DNA of 64,000 bases from Skermanella aerolata KACC 11604 (lineage in GTDB: Bacteria > Pseudomonadota > Alphaproteobacteria > Azospirillales > Azospirillaceae), in contig NZ_AVFK01000017.1 in the NCBI RefSeq assembly GCF_000936425.1, positions 62,001 to 126,000 on the forward strand, read 5' to 3'. Below the pieces are notes generated by a model. It did not search any database. It was not told the DNA's origin and was given only the letters and a program-made list of their open reading frames with translations. Below are positions 26,494 through 36,365 of this stretch, one piece after another; position 1 is the first letter of the stretch, and every line of letters begins with the position of its first letter. The position numbers were made by a program, and so were the translations under genes.

Positions 26494-27657
26494 TCAGATC
26501 ACCGGCAGTTCCAGCACCACCTGGGCGCCCTCGTTCTTCTTCCAAAGCTCGCCGTCCCAAGTCAGCTTGCCGCCGAGCTGAAGCGCCAGCACGTCCATGA
26601 TCTGCAACCCGGTGCCCTTGCCCTTGACGGCGGTGCGGTCGAAACCGGGGCCGTCGTCGGTCAGGACCAGGCGGGCGCGGTCGGCGCCCTCCCGGGTCAA
26701 CCGCACGTCTATCTCTCCCTGACCCTTCGGGAAGGCGTGCTGGATGCTGTTGACGAAGAATTCGTTGATCAGCAGCCCCAGCGGGACCGTGGTATCGACC
26801 CCCGCCATGGCGTCGTCGGCGCTGAACTTCAGCGTCACTTCCTCGGCCCGGACGCCGTGGAAGGCCAGAAGGCTTTCGCACAGCGAACTCAGGTAGCGGG
26901 GCAGGGGTATCTGGTCGATGTTCTCCGCCTGGAACAGGTTGTCGTGGACCACCCTCAAGGTTTCCACCCGGCTGCCGATGATGCGGAGCTGGCTTTCGAC
27001 CTCTCCGGACCCGACGCGGCGGATCTGCATGTTCAGCAGGCTGGTGATGATCTGTAGGTTGTTCTTGACCCGATGCTGAAGTTCCCGAAGCAGGATCGCG
27101 CGCTCGTCGGCCAGCTTGGTCAAGGCGTCGTTCGTCTTGTTGCGGTCGATCGCCGCCGCCAGCACATTGGCATAGCTTTGCAGGAAATCGACATCCTCCT
27201 GGTTGAAGCTCCTTTGCTTGGTGCTGTCCACCTCGAGCACGCCGAAGGGCTCGCCCTTGCCCTGGATGATCACGTTGATCAGGCTCTTGATGCCGTGCTC
27301 GCGCAGGAAATCCGGGACGTCGAACCGCTTTTCGTGCTCGATGTCCTCGGCGATCACCGGCTTCCCGGTATAAAGCGTGAACCCTCCCGAGGACCGGCTG
27401 CCGGCGTCTACCACCAGGTTGCCGACCAATCCCGGCTTCCATCCCGTACCCGCCCGCATCAGGAGCTTGTCGCCGCCGGGCAGCGCTTCCATCACCTTGG
27501 CCCGGTCGATGTCCAGACCCTGGGCCGCCAGCACGACGGCTTCGTGCAGCAGGGCGTCCAGGTCGTCCACCATCAGCGCCTGGCGGCCGAATTCGGCCAG
27601 CGCGCTCTGCCGGCGGACCCATCTTTCGCGGTCGAAGGTGTCAGTGTCATCAGTCAT
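26494..27657 (-). CDS. GAF-containing sensor histidine kinase, HisKA_2 family
   Basis: A soluble kinase of 387 residues. A GAF domain (about 20-175) is followed by a HisKA_2 dimerisation region with the phospho-acceptor His in LLRELQHRVKNNLQII. The HATPase domain has NEFFVNSIQHAFP, DDGPGFD and GKGTGLQIM. Kinases of this type often act in general stress or light responses of alphaproteobacteria. No response-regulator gene is adjacent, so its partner is unknown. Confidence 0.9.
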   Translation of the reverse strand: MTDDTDTFDRERWVRRQSALAEFGRQALMVDDLDALLHEAVVLAAQGLDIDRAKVMEALPGGDKLLMRAGTGWKPGLVGNLVVDAGSRSSGGFTLYTGKPVIAEDIEHEKRFDVPDFLREHGIKSLINVIIQGKGEPFGVLEVDSTKQRSFNQEDVDFLQSYANVLAAAIDRNKTNDALTKLADERAILLRELQHRVKNNLQIITSLLNMQIRRVGSGEVESQLRIIGSRVETLRVVHDNLFQAENIDQIPLPRYLSSLCESLLAFHGVRAEEVTLKFSADDAMAGVDTTVPLGLLINEFFVNSIQHAFPKGQGEIDVRLTREGADRARLVLTDDGPGFDRTAVKGKGTGLQIMDVLALQLGGKLTWDGELWKKNEGAQVVLELPVI

Positions 27658-27704
27658 GGAAAGGACAACACACGAAGCGCTCGATTGGTAACGAAGATAA
27701 CCAC

Positions 27705-27738
27705 GCGGATTTCATAGGTTCGAATCCCTACCGGCCCG
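27705..27738 (+). other. possible degenerate tRNA 3' fragment
   Basis: The stretch contains a T-loop sequence TTCGAAT flanked by TAGG and CCCTA, then CCGGCCCG, resembling the 3' half of a tRNA such as tRNA-Arg. The T-stem does not pair properly and no 5' half folds, so it is not a working tRNA. It overlaps the end of the acyl-CoA synthetase gene. It may be an attachment-site relic or chance. Confidence 0.3.
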
Positions 27739-29659
27739 AATAAAGGCTATCCAGAAGACCGCCATACCGTTTGCGGATCTCGTGCCGGCGAATTTTCAGC
27801 GTCGGCGTAAGCTGAGCGTTCTCGATGCCGAAGGGTTCCGCCGTCAGGGCGAACTTGCGGATACGTTCGATGCCGGAAATACTTCGGTTCACCCGCTCCA
27901 CAGCCTCCCCGACATGCTTCCGGAAGTCGTCGTCCCCGGTCAGTTCGGCAAGGTCGGCCGGTTTGCCATGACGCTTCGCCCAATCCCTTGCCGCCTGGGC
28001 ATCCGGGACGATCAGCGCCACCAGGAAGGGGCGTCCATCGCCCGCCACCATGACCTGCCCGATGACCGGTTCCAGCGCCAGCAGGTTTTCCAGCCGTTGC
28101 GGCGCCACGTTGTCGCCGCCGCTGGTGACGATCAGGTCCTTCTTCCTGTCGGTCAGGACCAGCGCGCCGTCGGGCGCCAGATGGCCGACATCGCCCGTAT
28201 GCAGCCAACCGGATACCACCGTTCGCTCCGTCGCGTCGGCATCGCCCCAGTAACCCTTCATCACCGACGGTCCGCGCACCATTATTTCCCCATCCGGAAT
28301 TTCGCCATCCGCACCGCCGCGGTCGATCCTGATCTCGACACCGGGGACGGGCGGACCGACGGTATCGTGCCTGACCCTGCTCGGCCGGTTGCAGGAGATC
28401 AGCGGCGCCGCTTCCGTCTGGCCGTAACCCTGGAGGATGCGGATGCCGAGCGACTGGAAGAACAGCGCCGTTTCCGGCGCCAGGGCGGCGCCCCCGGAAA
28501 TGAAAGCCTTCAGCCGCCCGCCGAAACGCTCGCGGATGCGGGCACGGACCAGCCGGTCCAGCAACCGGTCTTCCAGGCCTTCCCACAGGCCCAGCCGTCC
28601 GCTCCGGTCGTAGCGCCGCTTGCCCAACTCCAGCGTCTTGTGGAACAGCCGCATCCGCCAGCCGCCCGGCCGTTCCGCCTCGCGCCGGATACGCTGCTCC
28701 AGCACCTCGTAGAGCCGGGGCACCGCGGTCATGATCGTCGGCTTGACCTCCCCCAGGTTGCCCGCGAGTTTCTCGACGGATTCCGCATAGGCGATCCGTG
28801 CCCCCAGACTCAGCGCGAACATCTGGCCGCAGGTGTGCTCGTAGGCATGGGCAAGGGGCAGGAAGGACAAGAACGTCTCATCCCCCAGCCCGACATCCAG
28901 GACCAGTTCAAGCGCACCCTTGCAGTTCGCCAGGATGTTGCCGTGGGTCAGCATGACGCCCTTGGGCGTCCCGCCCGTGCCTGATGTGTAGATCAGGCAG
29001 GCGACGTCGTCGCGCTCCAGCGCCTCCAGGGCCGGTTCGACAGGCAGCCCAGGACCGCCGCGCTCCAGCAGCGCGGTCCAGGAAAGATGTTCCGGTCCCG
29101 CTGACGTTTCCGGTCCCGCCGGCGGGGAGCCGCCGCCCGCATCCTCGTTGAAACCGACCACGGCCCGGATATCGGGAAGCTGGAGCGCCGCGGGAAGCAC
29201 CTTCCGCATCAGGGCGGCGCTCGACACCAGCACCACGCGGGCGCCGCTGTCGCGCAGCGTATGCAGGTGGTCGGCCGTCGTGCTGGTGGTATAGGCCGGC
29301 ACCGTGATGGCGCCCAGCAGCATGATCGCGAAATCGGCGATCAGCCATTCCGGGCGGTTCTCCGACACGATGGCGACGCGGTCGCCATGGCCCACGCCGA
29401 GGCTCCTCAGCCCGCCCGCCGCCCTGGCGACCGCGTCCGCCGCCTCGGCCCATGTCCGTCCGCTCCAGTCGCCGTCCTGCTTGGAAATCAGCAGCGAACG
29501 TCCGCCCAGGCGTTCCGCCTGATCGAAGAACATGGCGGGCAGCGTCCGCCACTCGTCGTAGCGGTTCTCGTCGAGCACCCCCGGCCGCGAGCCGGAAAGT
29601 GAGCCGGTCATCGAACCGGTCATCAAGGTAGGGCGGTTCATGGGGGACTGCGCGTTCAT
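27728..29659 (-). CDS. long-chain acyl-CoA synthetase (AMP-forming)
   Basis: An ATP-dependent enzyme of 643 residues activating fatty acids to acyl-CoA. The AMP-binding motif is LIYTSGTGGTPKGVM; others are GYGQTEAAPLIS, the Asp-Arg motif in GALVLTDRKKDLIV and the ADP-binding region GWLHTGDVGHL. It belongs to the FAA1/FadD15-like branch. The ATG at 29659 has AGAGG just upstream; an earlier start at 29803 would overlap the divergent pepF start and lacks family similarity. Confidence 0.92.
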   Translation of the reverse strand: MNAQSPMNRPTLMTGSMTGSLSGSRPGVLDENRYDEWRTLPAMFFDQAERLGGRSLLISKQDGDWSGRTWAEAADAVARAAGGLRSLGVGHGDRVAIVSENRPEWLIADFAIMLLGAITVPAYTTSTTADHLHTLRDSGARVVLVSSAALMRKVLPAALQLPDIRAVVGFNEDAGGGSPPAGPETSAGPEHLSWTALLERGGPGLPVEPALEALERDDVACLIYTSGTGGTPKGVMLTHGNILANCKGALELVLDVGLGDETFLSFLPLAHAYEHTCGQMFALSLGARIAYAESVEKLAGNLGEVKPTIMTAVPRLYEVLEQRIRREAERPGGWRMRLFHKTLELGKRRYDRSGRLGLWEGLEDRLLDRLVRARIRERFGGRLKAFISGGAALAPETALFFQSLGIRILQGYGQTEAAPLISCNRPSRVRHDTVGPPVPGVEIRIDRGGADGEIPDGEIMVRGPSVMKGYWGDADATERTVVSGWLHTGDVGHLAPDGALVLTDRKKDLIVTSGGDNVAPQRLENLLALEPVIGQVMVAGDGRPFLVALIVPDAQAARDWAKRHGKPADLAELTGDDDFRKHVGEAVERVNRSISGIERIRKFALTAEPFGIENAQLTPTLKIRRHEIRKRYGGLLDSLYSGR

Positions 29660-29801
29660 GCCTCTGGTCCGTTCTCGCGTGGGCCATATGGCCGGTGAGC
29701 CGATCGTAAATTGCCGGTATCGTGATATAGGGAACGGCGGAGCCGCTTGGATGGGCGCAGGACCCAGCCTATATCCCGTCCAGCGCAACAGGAGGACATC
29801 C

Positions 29802-31622
29802 ATGAGTCAGACCGTGACCGCCGAGCCGCTCGATTCTTCCGATCCGGCGGCGCCCGATTTGGGCGCGCTGCCGGTCTGGGACCTGAACGACCTCTATCCG
29901 GGCCAGGACTCCGACGCGCTGAAGGCCGATCTGGACCGGATGGAAAAGGCGTCGAAGGATTTTTACCGAAGCTACAACGGCAAGCTGGCAAGCCTGGAAG
30001 GCGCCTCCCTGGGTAGCGCCATCGCGCAGTACGAGGAAATCGACGAAACCCTCTCGCGCATCATGAGCTATGCCCATCTCGTTTATGCCGGCGACATGAA
30101 CGACCCCCTGGTCGGCAAGTTCTTCCAGGGAATCCAGGAACGGGTCAACGGCATTTCCACGCACCTGCTGTTCTTCACTCTGGAACTGAACCGGATCGAG
30201 GACGACGCCCTGGCGGCCAAGCTGAAGACGCCGGAACTGGCCCGCTATGCGCCATGGCTGCGCGATATCCGGGTCTTCCGCCCGCACCAGCTTTCGGACG
30301 AGCTGGAGCGCCTGCTGCACGAGAAATATGTCGTCGGCCGCGCCGCTTGGAACCGCCTGTTCGACGAGACGATAGCGGGTCTCCGCTTCACCCTGGGCGG
30401 CCACGAGGTCACCTGCACGGAGGCGCTGAACCGCCTGTCCGACCGCGACGCCGGCAAGCGGAAGGAAGCCGCGGTGGAGATCGGGCGCGTCCTGAGCGCC
30501 AATGTCCGCACCTTTTCGCTGATCACCAATACGCTGGCCAAGGACAAGGAGATCGAGGACAAGTGGCGCAACTATCCGCGCCCGACCTCGTCCCGCAACA
30601 AGTCCAACCACGTCGAGGACGAAGTCGTCGATGCGCTGGTCACCGCCGTCAAGGGTTCCTATCCCGACCTGTCGCACCGCTACTACAAGCTGAAGGCCAA
30701 GTGGTTCGGCGGCGATACCCTCGACTATTGGGATCGCAACGCGCCGCTGCCGGACGACGACGACCGGCTGATCCCGTGGGGACAGGCGCGCGGCATCGTA
30801 CTGGACGCCTATGGCCGTTTCTCGCCAGAACTGGCCGCTGTCGGCGCCCGGTTCTTCGACAACGCCTGGATCGACGCGCCGGCGCGGCCGGGCAAGGCTC
30901 CCGGCGCCTTCGCCCATCCGACGGTGCCGAGCGTCCATCCGTACCTGCTGGTCAATTATCAGGGCAAGACCCGCGACGTGATGACGCTGGCCCACGAGCT
31001 TGGCCACGGCGTGCATCAGGTGCTTGCCGGCAAGCAGGGCCACCTGATGGCGGATACGCCGCTGACGCTGGCGGAAACGGCCTCCGTCTTCGGCGAGATG
31101 CTGACATTCCGCTCCCTTCTGGACAGCGAGACCGACCCTGGGCGGCGGAAGATCATGCTGGCCGCCAAGGTGGAGGACATGCTGAACACCGTGGTCCGTC
31201 AGATCGCCTTCTTCGACTTCGAGCAGCGTCTTCATACCGAACGGCGCGAGGGCGAACTGACGGCGGAGCGGATCGGTGAAATCTGGTTCGCCGTGCAGGC
31301 GGAAAGCCTGGGCCCCGCGATCCGCTTCGACGAGGGTTACCGGAATTACTGGGCCTATATCCCGCACTTCATCCACTCGCCCTTCTACGTCTATGCCTAC
31401 GCTTTCGGCGACTGTCTGGTCAACTCGCTGTACGCGGTCTATCAGGACGCGGCCGACGGCTTCGCCGAACGGTATCTGAAGATGCTGTCGGCGGGGGGAA
31501 CGTTGCGCCACCGCGAGCTTCTGGCGCCGTTTGGTCTGGATGCCTCCGACCCTGCCTTCTGGGACAGGGGCCTGGGCGTGATTCGCGGCTTCATCGACGA
31601 TCTGGAGCGACAGGAAGGCTGA
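29802..31622 (+). CDS. pepF: oligoendopeptidase F, M3 family
   Basis: A cytosolic zinc metallopeptidase of 606 residues that degrades oligopeptides. The zinc motif HELGHGVH sits in the MTLAHELGHGVHQ segment, and the third ligand Glu lies in the ETASVFGEM helix. The ATG at 29802 is preceded by GGAGG at 29791-29795. Upstream in-frame codons to 29640 are probably not translated. A terminator follows at 31670-31697. Confidence 0.95.
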   Translation: MSQTVTAEPLDSSDPAAPDLGALPVWDLNDLYPGQDSDALKADLDRMEKASKDFYRSYNGKLASLEGASLGSAIAQYEEIDETLSRIMSYAHLVYAGDMNDPLVGKFFQGIQERVNGISTHLLFFTLELNRIEDDALAAKLKTPELARYAPWLRDIRVFRPHQLSDELERLLHEKYVVGRAAWNRLFDETIAGLRFTLGGHEVTCTEALNRLSDRDAGKRKEAAVEIGRVLSANVRTFSLITNTLAKDKEIEDKWRNYPRPTSSRNKSNHVEDEVVDALVTAVKGSYPDLSHRYYKLKAKWFGGDTLDYWDRNAPLPDDDDRLIPWGQARGIVLDAYGRFSPELAAVGARFFDNAWIDAPARPGKAPGAFAHPTVPSVHPYLLVNYQGKTRDVMTLAHELGHGVHQVLAGKQGHLMADTPLTLAETASVFGEMLTFRSLLDSETDPGRRKIMLAAKVEDMLNTVVRQIAFFDFEQRLHTERREGELTAERIGEIWFAVQAESLGPAIRFDEGYRNYWAYIPHFIHSPFYVYAYAFGDCLVNSLYAVYQDAADGFAERYLKMLSAGGTLRHRELLAPFGLDASDPAFWDRGLGVIRGFIDDLERQEG

Positions 31623-31669
31623 TTCGGCACCTTGTCCGGGTGAGGCAATAAGACACGGGCGGGATTACC

Positions 31670-31697
31670 GGCGCGGGCATTCTTCAAGGCCCGCGCC
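31670..31697 (+). terminator. intrinsic terminator of pepF
   Basis: A perfect 9-bp GC-rich stem (GGCGCGGGC / GCCCGCGCC) with a 10-nt loop, followed by GTTTCCTTT. It lies 47 nt after the pepF stop. Confidence 0.8.
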
Positions 31698-31797
31698 GTT
31701 TCCTTTGCATATCATGCCCCGCGATGACAACATCAGCCACATATGGAAGTAAGATAGCATCCGAAGCGTCGAAAGGTATCACTGACACCGTCCCGCC

Positions 31798-33819
31798 ATG
31801 ATGGTAACTTCGAAGCATGTCCGGCGTTCGAGGTGTGCTGTCGTTTCCCTGATCAACCGCTTGTCGATATCCACCAAGATAGCCCTTCTTTGCGTGCTGG
31901 CGATCGGTATGATCGGCATGGTGAACCTCTTCGCGATGCGCACCCTGCTGAAGAGCGAGGCGGAGCGGCTTGGGGTCGAGCGTCAGGAAAGCAACATGCG
32001 CGTCGCCTGGGAAGTGCTTCGCGCCCCCGGTCCCCTCCACAGGGACGGCGACAAGCTGAAAGCCGGCAACACCGTTCTGGACGGCGACACGGATCTGGTC
32101 GACCGCATCACCGACCTGACCGGAGCCGGCGCCACCGTCTTCAGCGGCGGGTTGCGGGTCGCCAGCTCGGTCAAGACCTCCGACGGCAGGCGGACGATCG
32201 GTTCGCGCCTGCCTTCCGGTCCCGTGGTCGAGACCGTGCTGAAGCAGGGCAAGCCCTATCGCGGAGAAATGGATATCCAGGGACAGACCCATCTGGTGGC
32301 CTATGATCCGATCCTCGGACCCGACGGCAGCGCCATCGGCGCCATCTATGTCGGAGCGCCGAAATCCGGCTTCGTCAGCATGCTCGACGTGCTCGTCCGG
32401 GGCGGTCTGGCGCTTGGCGGACTCGCGGCCTTGATCGTGGCCGGCGCGTCGTTCATCGCCATGCGCCTGCTGCTGGCCCCGCTGACCCGGCTGAGCGCCG
32501 TGATGGCGCGGTTTGCCGCCGATCAGCTTGACGAGGATGTTCCCGGTCTCGACCGGGGTGACGAGGTCGGCGCCATGGCGGCCAGCGTCCAGGTCTTCCG
32601 CGACCATGCGCTCAAGGTCCGCGCCATGCGGGACGAGGAGGAGCGGCTGGAAGAGGTGCACCGCGGCGAGGTTCGCGCCGCGATCCGGGGCATGGCGGAC
32701 AAGGTGGAAAACCAGACCCGCAAGGCGATCGAGACGGTGACAGGCCAGACCGGCGAGATGCGGACGGCTACGGCCGGCCTGCATTCCGCGGCGGGCAGTA
32801 TGGAAGACAACGCCCGGCAGATGGCCGATACGTCGGGTTATGCCCTGGAGACCGTCAGGATAGCCGCCGATGCCACCGGACAGCTCACCGGCTCGATCGA
32901 CCGGATCACGGCTCAGGTCGCCGATGCCGCCGACGCCGCGCGCCTGGCGGTCGGCAGCACCCATCACGCCGCCGAGGTGATCCGCACGCTCGCCGGCGTC
33001 GCGACCGAGATCGGCGGCATCGTCGGCATGATCCGCAGCGTGGCGTCGCAGACCAACCTTCTGGCGCTCAATGCCACGATCGAGGCGTCGCGCGCCGGAG
33101 CCGCCGGTAAGGGCTTCGCCGTGGTCGCGGCCGAAGTGAAGAGCCTGTCACGGGAAACCGAGCGCTCGACCGACTTGATCGGCGATCTGATCAGCCGCAT
33201 CCAGGCGGCGGCCCGCGATGCCGACGCCGCCGTGGAGAAAGTGGGCGAGACCATTGCGGCGGTCGACGGCATCGCCGGCTCCATCGCCCTCGCCATGGCC
33301 GACCAGTCCAGCGCCACCGCGCAGATCGCCCTCAACATGGAGGAGACTGCCCGTGCCACCCGGCAGGTCGCCGGACATGTCGATGCCCTGACCAATGATT
33401 GCCGCCGCACCGATGAACTGGCGGAAAGCAGCAAATCGGCCGCCGCCGTCCTGAGCGACGGCATAGAATCGCTGGCGGAGGCACTGACCCAGATCGTCCG
33501 TACCTCCACCGAGGAGGCCAACCGCCGCGCCCACACCCGGCACCGGTGCAGCGTCTCGACCGGAGTAGCCGGTTCCTTCGGCGCGGCGGACGCGGAACTG
33601 CTGGACGTCTCGCGCGGTGGCGCCCTGATCCAGACCGACGTTCCGCTCGGTCCCGGCGACCGTCTGGTCCTTAACCTCCCGGAACGCGACACCCCCCAGC
33701 ACGCCCAGGTCGTCGGCGTCAGCCGTCACGGCGTCCACGTCCAGTTCGCCCCGCCTCCCCTTGGCGACAACGATGTCGCGAAAGTGACCGAAAGCCGGGA
33801 ATCCCGCCGCTCCGCCTGA
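31798..33819 (+). CDS. methyl-accepting chemotaxis protein with C-terminal PilZ domain
   Basis: A 673-residue chemoreceptor. A first membrane segment at about 20-50 precedes a periplasmic Cache-like domain (sCache_3 type, to about 195). A second membrane segment, a HAMP domain and the MCP signalling region follow, with the hairpin tip [21 protein letters not shown]. The last 100 residues carry a PilZ domain: the c-di-GMP motif RAHTRHR is followed by DVSRGG. It should couple a periplasmic ligand to CheA/CheW, with c-di-GMP as a second input. No che genes are adjacent. Confidence 0.9.
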   Translation: MMVTSKHVRRSRCAVVSLINRLSISTKIALLCVLAIGMIGMVNLFAMRTLLKSEAERLGVERQESNMRVAWEVLRAPGPLHRDGDKLKAGNTVLDGDTDLVDRITDLTGAGATVFSGGLRVASSVKTSDGRRTIGSRLPSGPVVETVLKQGKPYRGEMDIQGQTHLVAYDPILGPDGSAIGAIYVGAPKSGFVSMLDVLVRGGLALGGLAALIVAGASFIAMRLLLAPLTRLSAVMARFAADQLDEDVPGLDRGDEVGAMAASVQVFRDHALKVRAMRDEEERLEEVHRGEVRAAIRGMADKVENQTRKAIETVTGQTGEMRTATAGLHSAAGSMEDNARQMADTSGYALETVRIAADATGQLTGSIDRITAQVADAADAARLAVGSTHHAAEVIRTLAGVATEIGGIVGMIRSVASQTNLLALNATIEASRAGAAGKGFAVVAAEVKSLSRETERSTDLIGDLISRIQAAARDADAAVEKVGETIAAVDGIAGSIALAMADQSSATAQIALNMEETARATRQVAGHVDALTNDCRRTDELAESSKSAAAVLSDGIESLAEALTQIVRTSTEEANRRAHTRHRCSVSTGVAGSFGAADAELLDVSRGGALIQTDVPLGPGDRLVLNLPERDTPQHAQVVGVSRHGVHVQFAPPPLGDNDVAKVTESRESRRSA

Positions 33820-33955
33820 GCGGGAGGAGAAACGTAGAAGCGGCTCCGAACTGTTTTCAGCGTCCGAAGCGGAACGATGCAAGTCGAGGTTTTCCGGCCC
33901 TGAAATTCTAAGTGACCGTTCGATAAATGCGCAAAAGCACATCATTTTGTATGTC

Positions 33956-34105
33956 ATACCAACGGCATCGAAGATTGCCTGGTGAGTTCCGGCAAAGATG
34001 TCGGGCGGAAGAGGCCCGACCTACAGGAGCACTCTGGCGTAGGTCGGGCCTCTTCAGCCCGACATCTAACGCTCCAGACAAGTCAATCTTCAATGCGGTT
34101 GGTAT
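33956..34105. repeat. 150-bp palindromic MITE-like repeat
   Basis: The ends form imperfect inverted repeats of 22 bp beginning ATACCAAC and ending GTTGGTAT. Inside, a second inverted pair reads GATGTCGGGC...GGCCCGACCTAC and its complement around a 14-nt centre. The whole unit could fold into one long hairpin. It carries no coding sequence. It lies in the 535-bp spacer between the chemoreceptor gene and nifB, at the left border of the nif cluster. No clear target-site duplication is seen. Confidence 0.75.
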
Positions 34106-34161
34106 AAGATAACACCGCCTCGTAAAATGCTTGCTTCATCGGTTCACCCGGCGCCCATCCA

Positions 34162-34177
34162 TGTCGGATACCTGACA
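34162..34177 (+). promoter_or_regulatory. NifA upstream activator sequence for nifB
   Basis: A consensus TGT-N10-ACA site whose 3' end lies 105 nt before the -24 element of the sigma-54 promoter. This spacing is usual for NifA-dependent activation. Confidence 0.75.
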
Positions 34178-34282
34178 TGATCCCGACAGACCACAGGCTC
34201 CGCGTAGTCAACATGACATCGAGAAGTTACACACTTCGGCATAACCGCTTGAAAATCATAGAAGTTTCAAGTCCGATCCAAC

Positions 34283-34298
34283 TGGCCCCATTCTTGCT
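34283..34298 (+). promoter_or_regulatory. sigma-54 promoter of the nifB operon
   Basis: TGGCCC-N5-TTGCT gives the -24/-12 GG-N10-GC arrangement, 56 nt upstream of the nifB ATG. With the NifA site at 34162 it predicts RpoN/NifA control of nifB and probably of the co-directional genes to 42390. Confidence 0.8.
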
Positions 34299-34354
34299 GA
34301 CCTTCTCTCACAGAGCCTCCGGGACGTCTTTGGCTGTACGGGAAGGATTGGACC

Positions 34355-35899
34355 ATGAATGTAATCTCGCTGGACAGTATCTTCGGCTTGGGAGAAATGA
34401 AGTCTCAGCCGGCGCCCGAAGCCTCGGGTTGTACTACATCCAGTTGCGGCTCTTCCGATGGCCCATCGGACATGGCTCCCGAGGTGTGGGAGAAGGTCAA
34501 GAACCATCCCTGCTACAGCGAAGAGGCTCACCACTACTACGCCCGCATGCATGTCGCGGTGGCCCCGGCCTGCAACATCCAGTGCAACTACTGTAACCGC
34601 AAGTACGACTGCGCCAACGAAAGCCGTCCCGGCGTCGTCAGCGAGAAGCTGACCGCCGAACAGGCCGTCCGCAAGGTCCTCGCGGTCGCCGCCGAGATCC
34701 CGCAGCTTTCCGTGGTCGGCATCGCCGGTCCCGGCGACAGTCTGGCTGCCGGCGCCAAGCAGACGATCCAGACCTTCGAGCAGCTATCCCAATTGGCTCC
34801 CGACATCAAGCTCTGCCTTTCGACCAACGGTCTGGCGCTGCCCGATTACGTCGATCGCCTGAAGGGCCTCAACATCGACCACGTCACGATCACCATCAAC
34901 ATGGTCGATCCGGAAGTCGGCCAGCACATCTACCCGTGGATCTTCCATGACCACAAGCGCTGGACCGGGATCGAGGCGTCGCGCATCCTGCACGAACGCC
35001 AGATGCTTGGCCTGGAAATGCTGCGCGACGCCGGCATCCTGGCGAAGATCAACTCGGTCATGATCCCCGGCATCAACGACGAGCACCTGCTCGACGTCAA
35101 CCGCGAGGTCAAGGCGCGCGGCGCGTTCCTGCACAACATCATGCCGCTGATCTCCGACGCGGCGCATGGGACCCATTTCGGCCTGACCGGCCAGCGCGGA
35201 CCGACCGCGAAGGAGTTGAAGGCGCTCCAGGACAAGTGCGAAGGCGACATGAAGCTGATGCGGCACTGCCGCCAGTGCCGCGCCGACGCCGTGGGCCTGC
35301 TGGGCGAGGACCGGGGGGACGAGTTCACCGCCGAGAAGGTCATGCAGATGGACGTGGACCTCGACGGCGGCGGCTTCACCAAGCGAGAGACCTACCGCGA
35401 GCATGTCGAGGCAGAACGGGCGCTGCGCCACGAGTCCAAGGCCGCCGCCATCGCCGAGGTCGCCCACATGGCCGGCGAGAAGCCGATCCTGATCGCCGTC
35501 GCCACCAAGGGCGGCGAGCGCATCAACGAACACTTCGGCCACGCCAAGGAATTCCAGATCTACGAAGTCAACGCCGAGGGCGCCAAGTTCGTCGGTCACC
35601 GGCGCGTCGATCTGTACTGCGAAGGCGGTTCGGGCGACGAGGACGGATTGGGCACCATCATCCAGGCGATCAACGACTGCGTCGCCGTATTCGTCGCCAA
35701 GATCGGCGGCTGCCCTAGCAAGTCGCTGGAGGAAGCCGGGATCGATCCGGTGGACCGCTTCGCCTTCGAATACATCGAGGAATCGGCCCTGGCCTATTAC
35801 GCGGACTATTCGGCGCAACTGAGTTCCGGATCGATCGTCGAGAAGATCGGCGCCGACGCGGTGATCCGCCAAGGTGCCTATACCTCCAAGCGAGCCTGA
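34355..35899 (+). CDS. nifB: nitrogenase cofactor biosynthesis protein NifB
   Basis: A radical SAM enzyme of 514 residues that fuses Fe-S units and inserts carbide to make NifB-co, the precursor of FeMo-co. The radical SAM motif is CNIQCNYC at about residue 72. Downstream cysteines include [12 protein letters not shown]. The C-terminal 130 residues form a NifX-like domain (from about [20 protein letters not shown]) that can hold the product. It is the first gene of a sigma-54-driven operon. Confidence 0.97.
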   Translation: MNVISLDSIFGLGEMKSQPAPEASGCTTSSCGSSDGPSDMAPEVWEKVKNHPCYSEEAHHYYARMHVAVAPACNIQCNYCNRKYDCANESRPGVVSEKLTAEQAVRKVLAVAAEIPQLSVVGIAGPGDSLAAGAKQTIQTFEQLSQLAPDIKLCLSTNGLALPDYVDRLKGLNIDHVTITINMVDPEVGQHIYPWIFHDHKRWTGIEASRILHERQMLGLEMLRDAGILAKINSVMIPGINDEHLLDVNREVKARGAFLHNIMPLISDAAHGTHFGLTGQRGPTAKELKALQDKCEGDMKLMRHCRQCRADAVGLLGEDRGDEFTAEKVMQMDVDLDGGGFTKRETYREHVEAERALRHESKAAAIAEVAHMAGEKPILIAVATKGGERINEHFGHAKEFQIYEVNAEGAKFVGHRRVDLYCEGGSGDEDGLGTIIQAINDCVAVFVAKIGGCPSKSLEEAGIDPVDRFAFEYIEESALAYYADYSAQLSSGSIVEKIGADAVIRQGAYTSKRA

Positions 35900-36033
35900 C
35901 ACCAGCCTACAAACCCATACCACCATATGCTGCGGTAATTCACCACCTTGGCGAGACGCCACGGTGGGGCGAAAGTCACCTCAACACAACAAGCGAAGCC
36001 GGCTGCGAGGCCGGTACGAACAGGAGAAAAGCC

Positions 36034-36225
36034 ATGGCTCTCAAGATCCTCAAGAACGACTGCACCGTTTGCGGCGCCTGCGAAGCGGAATGCCCCAACG
36101 AGGCGATCAGCTTCAAGAAGGGTACCTATGTCATCGATCCGGTCAAGTGCACCGAGTGCCAGGGTCAGTTCGACGCCCCGCAATGCGCCGCCGTTTGCCC
36201 TGCTGACTGCTGCGTCGCGGCCTGA
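36034..36225 (+). CDS. fdxN: 4Fe-4S ferredoxin, nif-linked
   Basis: A 63-residue two-cluster ferredoxin. The first motif is [12 protein letters not shown]; the second is [18 protein letters not shown], with the spacing expansion typical of FdxN. Ferredoxins of this type donate electrons to NifB or nitrogenase. It follows nifB by 134 nt, as in many alphaproteobacteria, with a good Shine-Dalgarno (AGGAG) upstream. Confidence 0.93.
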   Translation: MALKILKNDCTVCGACEAECPNEAISFKKGTYVIDPVKCTECQGQFDAPQCAAVCPADCCVAA

Positions 36226-36365
36226 TCCGGCTGAAGCGGGAGTCTCCATTCACCTCCATACCATCCACCGCATACCATTTGCCGCCATGCCCTGACCGGA
36301 TGAGGGCGTGGCGGGTGACACCGGGTGATCCCAGGCATTTCAGAGCGGGACGGGAGTCTTCGAGA

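Noticed and set aside
27889-27901. A 13-bp match to the 3' end of tRNA-Gly, as a possible attachment-site copy
   Set aside because: It lies inside the acyl-CoA synthetase coding sequence with no change of composition nearby, so it is most likely chance.
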